A DNA stretch of 64,000 bases from Pithys albifrons albifrons (lineage: Eukaryota; Chordata; Aves; Passeriformes; Thamnophilidae). Numbering within the stretch: the first letter of the stretch is position 1; each line of letters opens with the position of its first letter. Of this stretch, positions 55,801 through 61,800 are shown piece after piece. Under the pieces are notes generated by a model. The model saw only the letters and a program-made list of their open reading frames with translations. It did not search any database and was not told the DNA's origin. The stretch is from assembly GCF_047495875.1 (NCBI RefSeq), contig NC_092459.1, positions 19,143,795 through 19,207,794 on the forward strand, read 5' to 3'. The position numbers and the translations under genes are program-made.

Positions 55801-58800
55801 AGCTTATATGAAAACAGAATTACATTTTGATGTTAAGAAATTGGATTCTTGCTGTTAGACAAGGTAGTAGGAGGATGGTGGTTTGGAGAAAGCTCTTGAT
55901 GCCCATCCAAGCTCATAATCCTGGCTTTTTGAGGAAGCTGTACTTAAAACTGAGTGTAAATCACAAAAATATAAAAGGATTTTCAGGGGAATTTCGAAAG
56001 TATTTTGCATTGGCTTTGTTCACATGCCTTTGATTTAGCATGTATTCTGGCAATTATAGTACTTAACACCAAATTTCAGAATGAGTTGTCCGCAGTCTTG
56101 AGACTTAAAAAATTTTCTTTTTTTTTTGCCTGTTGCTTTGTAAGTTTTATGTATGCTTATGCATAATTTTTAACTCCTGCCTGCCACCAAATGTTGTAAA
56201 TATGTATGTATGTGTATGAAATGTGAAAGTGAGTTTCTCTTGGAATATCTTGGCTTCAGAGTCATGGCATTAAACAAAACATAGCATTTTGTAAAAGTAG
56301 GTACTCTGAAGGAAGTTTATGGAAACAATCTTTTTGGACAAAGTTTCACAAGTATTTGAAGGTGAATTTCATCTCCATAATTGGGAATATGTATAGCACA
56401 GGTGCCAAAAGACATTCACCCATTAACATGTACAAAACCTTTCTGCCTGTATTTCCAGTCAGAGTCAACTATGATTTGAAAACTTCAAATTCAGTCATTT
56501 TCAGGTAAAGGTGTGTCAGCTAATTACAGAGGCAAGTTGAGGAATGAGGTCAGCTTCTCTATTTTTGAAAAACTTTTAAGTTTTCCTACAATTCTGACTG
56601 GAAAATGTGGGGACTTTTGTGTACTTGTTAGTCTTCATGCTTTAAGTGTCACTCAGGTGTGCTTTTACCCTCTGTGACAGAACACTCAGCTTCCAGTAGG
56701 TCATTCTTTCAGCAGCTTATACAGATATTTAGTCCACACAGAGAGCTTTCATGATGCTCTGTAAACATTTTGGCTCAAAAATGAGGACAAAAATATACCG
56801 TCAGTACGATTTGTCAATGTTTTCATGAGATTTTCTTTAGAAGCAGAATTTGTGGATTCTGGAATAAAGTAAAAGGCTTGTGGGTGCACCTGATGCAAAT
56901 TTACATTTTGTAATCTGATAAATGCTTGGGAATATCATTTGAGCTTCATCAAACACTGAGCAATGTGAGATTAAATAATCAGATAAAATATGTTAGCAAA
57001 AGTTCTACAGATATTTTTGAAATGTGTTTACAAATATGGCTATATTATCCAGGATTAAAATGTGGACTAATTTGGAGCCAGGAATTTTGTTATATGCAGA
57101 GGTCACCTTAGCTGCTGTTGAATTTCAGTTTTTTTAATTTTTCAGAACTTAAACCAATCTGTAGCCCATGACTGGACCTCAGGTTTGCAAAAGCTGATTT
57201 TGAAAAAAGAAGATGAAATCAGAGCAGCAGATCGCTGTAGAATTCAGCTGCAACTCCCAGGAAAACAAGACAAGTCAGTAGTGATCTTGATTATAAAACT
57301 TTGTCTATTGGCTTCTGTATTAGGCATAAATGTACCAGAGAGGATTTGGGAATCTGTAGCTCTTCCCTCTCTTCTGTCTCGGTGATTAGCCACAGATTTT
57401 TCTCTTATGCCATAATTTTGGGAGCTTGAATGTTCCACAGCAGTGCTGTAGTTTTTCTCCTGTTCCTCTACCCATCATTCCAGATGCAAGAAGCGAAAGA
57501 GGAACTGTAGCAGTGACTGTTAATGGGGAACAGCCACTTTTGTATGCCTTTTCTGGGAGGGAGTTGCTCTCATACCATTTCATGTGAAGTGCAGGAAAAT
57601 GGATGTATGGTGTGTCATAGCCTGTATGCTTATATCAGAACTGTGTCTTTGCCTAAGTATTGAAAATAATGAAATTTCATCATGCTCAGTGTTTCTAGGC
57701 TTGGCTGTATCTCATGCTTAGTGCATTTGTAGTGGCTTTTTTTTTTTTTTTAATTGCAGGTCTGGGCGGCCAACTTTCTTTACAGCTGTGTTCAATACAT
57801 TTACCCCTGCCATCAAACAGTCTTGGATCAACAATTTACAAATGGCTAAACTGGCCCTTGGTAATTCTTCGTTACTCAAATTTCCTATCAAGATAAAATA
57901 GCTCTAAATGTACAGTCTAATTTTTTATTTTTATTTTTTAGAGAATGATTTTTTTAATGAAAATTTGTCTACAGATGTTTGAAAATGCAGTACAGTAAAT
58001 AGTAGTGATTGTGTATCACTATAAAATAATAACATTATAGATAAGATGGGGGATTCATTATGAAGGAATGTATTTTCCACAATATTTTAACAAAGTCTGG
58101 TAATCATTACTAATCGTTAGATCTAAATCTACAAGAATTAGATACAGGACAAACAGGCAAGGAAATTATTTGATTATAAACTTACTTCTTTGGATATTAT
58201 GAACTTTTTATATTTTGAACTTCAGGCTCGAATTTCTCAGTTTTAGCTCAGAATTGTTTTAGCTAAGAAATAGCAGTTGAGACTGTTGAGTTCATTTGTT
58301 TAGCTTTCTAAGTGTGAAACAAACTTATGGGTGTAGTTTTAATGCAAAATTTCTGTAGCTGGATGTGTAAAATTCAATTTTTTTTGAGGGAGTTTTTTTG
58401 GATCAATTTTGGGTTGGCTTTTTTGACATGACACTGTGGTTTTCACTGGAGGAATTACCCCCAGCAGACCTGATCAAAGTGGGAGCAATAAAAAATGTAC
58501 TATCCTGGGATGTCAGTAGTCTCCTGTGTTTGCACAGGGGTATAGGTTTCTGAAGATACCCAGGATTTTGAATGCCAGAGTTGAGAAACATTAACTTGCT
58601 ACAAAGCAAGTTTCACCAGCACATCATCAAAATAGAGTGCTTTTATGGTATCTCACTGAAGGCAGGCAAAATTACAAAAAAGAAGAGAGAATGGATGTCG
58701 CCATCATTCCAGGAGGAGGATCCTTACAATTATGATATGTAGTAGACAGGAGTTACAGAATATTCTGAGTTTGAAGGGCCCCAAAGGATTATCAAGTCCC

Positions 58801-61800
58801 AGCTCTTAAATGGATGGACCATACAGAGATCAATCCCACAACCTTGGTGTTCTTAGCAGGATGCTAGTTCATAGTGATGTTCCTTACACAGGCAGAGAAA
58901 TGCTGCATGCCAAAGAGATTTCCTAGAGTCTGAGGAGAGGTTTGATGTGCATCTTCCTCTTTCAATAACCAGTTGACAAGATCATTAAAAGACTACCCTT
59001 AATATTTTGCTAGTGTAAGGTGGTCTTTTTTTTTGCATTATCAGTATGTATGTAATCTACTCAACGAATTTTTTGCTCATAGCTTTATGTTGTCATTTAT
59101 ACATATATAGCATAAAAATAGCCTGATCAGTATTGACTGGTCCTAACAGAATTATTTTCTGTTCCAGTAGACATGTAAATGATTATTTAGTGAAAGTATT
59201 GTGGGATTTTTGTTGTTTTTATTTCCTATTGCAGTGGAGGATAACCTGTTAGGTTGGTTCTGTGTTGAAGATGATGGGAATCAAATCAAAAAAGAGAAAC
59301 ATCCTCTCCTTGTTAGACATATGCCAGTGATGATGGCCAAGCAACAGGAGTTTAAGGTGAACAGTATTTTTATATAGATTACAATTGGGGTTTTTGTGTG
59401 ATACAACTACTAAAGAATACCATATTGTAAATACCTCTATCATTCCACATCTATTAGTTGTCTCTGAGTTATTACCTTGGTGTAAGACCAGTAGCAATGA
59501 AAGGTCCAAGAGGGTCACAGGTATGAAAAAAGCTGCAATCTTCGAGGCATTGAGGAGCACTGTGCTTACTTTTATATAGTGACATTCACTTTCAGATGTA
59601 AGCTCATCATTCAAGGTAAACAGAACTGCTGGGAATTTTTAATTCATCTTGAGGTTTCCTAATGTGTGTTTGGGACTTGGAAGTAAACTAAGTTTACAAA
59701 GTACAGAAGTCTAATCTCCATGATAGCTGTCCTATATTTACCAGTGTAATTATGTTGAATTCTCCTCAAATTTCTCATTTTCATTAATGCACAGAGAATA
59801 GTTTTAAAATAACTTTTAAATTATGTTTTATGGGATCTTATATAAAATAAAGTTCTGTTCTGAAAAATGATACAGAAATTGTCTGAACAGTTAATTTCCT
59901 GAAGTAATGCATCAGTTTGAAGTTATATTGACCACTGGCTTTAATGAGGAAAACAAGTAAAGCATGTCCAGACCAATAGATGGAAGGGAAGAGTGCTGGA
60001 TACTATTTTTTTCTGTGCATCAGTGGGATTTCTTGTTGAACATCAGTCAGTTAGGCTTGTGCAAAAACATTAATGAAAATAAAATTGTGTATGTATCTCC
60101 AGAATCCCGATGTTCAATTAACATCATTGGATGGGCACTGCTTAAAGAGGGAAGTCTGCAGGCCCTAATTGTAGGACAGCCTACACAGAAGGGAAGCACA
60201 GCTGACAGCTTCACTCTGACTGAATATATAGGCCTGAATGTTGGGGATAAATAATTGGCAATTAGAAAAGCAGTTGAAATGTGTAATAGTATTAAGCCAT
60301 TCCTACAATACTGGTTTTCAGAGCAGAATTATGGTTTACAGCAGCCAAAGTCTACTGAAACTCTGATTTCCCACACAACCATAGTCATTCTTGTCTTACT
60401 AAACAGTTAGCTTTTTCTATATTGAATACTTTCTAAAGTCACCACTGATGAAACAACCAGCTGTTTTTTTGCAGAAACCTAAAACACGTACGTTTCCTTA
60501 GAGTTCAGGCATTTTTAAGTCCTGAAGATCCATGCCAGGAGCTGTGAAGGCTCAGGTTCAACTTCTGTAATCACGTTAGAAGAGGATCTTCATTTTGAAA
60601 GGAAAAGTCTGTTGCCTATACATTTGAGTGATGGTCTTTGTCTTGGTATCTCAGGAGAGTACAGTGTGTACAGTATTTGCCTGAGCTCTGGGCTAATTTT
60701 GTCAGTTTTGCACCTTCTAAAGATAACATGGGTGTGAGCCCCACTGTCATGTCTCATTCTCCCAAGTCCTCAATATTACTAGAAAATAGGACTTAAGTGT
60801 TTGAGTGTCAGGCCACAGCTTGGGGTGGGAAGACACCCTTGACTTTGCTAATCCTCTTTGGTAGCTCTCTGTATGCTGCTCAGGCTGCACAGTGGTGTAA
60901 GGAGCCTGTAAGCAATTCTCTCATCAGAGCAAGTTCACACCCCAGGCTTCTGTTAAGAGTTAAACTATCAGGGTTTAACTATGAAAAAATATCAGTTTTA
61001 ACTAAGATGCAAAGTGACACAGAGATGTAACAAGCACCTGGGAAATATCCATCATGCAGGTTGTCTTGTTTTTCAGTAGTGATGTATTTTGTTGTCACAG
61101 CTACTGTAAATCACCATTACAAGTAGATAGCTTCAACATGTGTTAAATTAGACATGTTAAGACTGGCATGGATAAGTATTTTTTTTCTCATCTACTTATT
61201 TCAGCCTTTTATCTGTTCAGTGAATTGTTTTGGTGAAAAAATAACATTTTTAATCACTTGGTAATGCCTTCTGACTTCAGGGAGATTTGTGAAATTCTTT
61301 GCACTTTGGAAAATTAAGTAAACTTTGAATTTACAACTCTAACTTCTGTCTGCTTGTTTCTAGTTTTTTCTAGTACTGCAGTATAATTGCAAGGACATTG
61401 ATGTCCGAGGTGTGAACATTAGGGTGAATATAGAGAACTTCATATAAACATGTAATATCACACCTTATTAGAAACCTTTTTATTCTCTACTTAGTTATAA
61501 ATTTCTTTTATATATTTTGAATTATTTACATAAACATTAGGGAAATCTGCCATGGATATTAAGGAAATTAGAAATCTGTGACTGGTCATAAAAATGTGTA
61601 TTTCAGATCCTTGATGCTTGAATGATCTTCAGAGTTGGGATGGACTTAAATATAGATCTTGAGTGTGGCATAGCTTTCAGTTTTTTCTTAAATGGCTTAC
61701 ATGATAAAATCATGAGTATGGTTATTAATTTACTGACACTAACACAATGACATGAGGTTGGGAATGGAGTAGGAGTATTATGGATGATAGCATTAGCATT

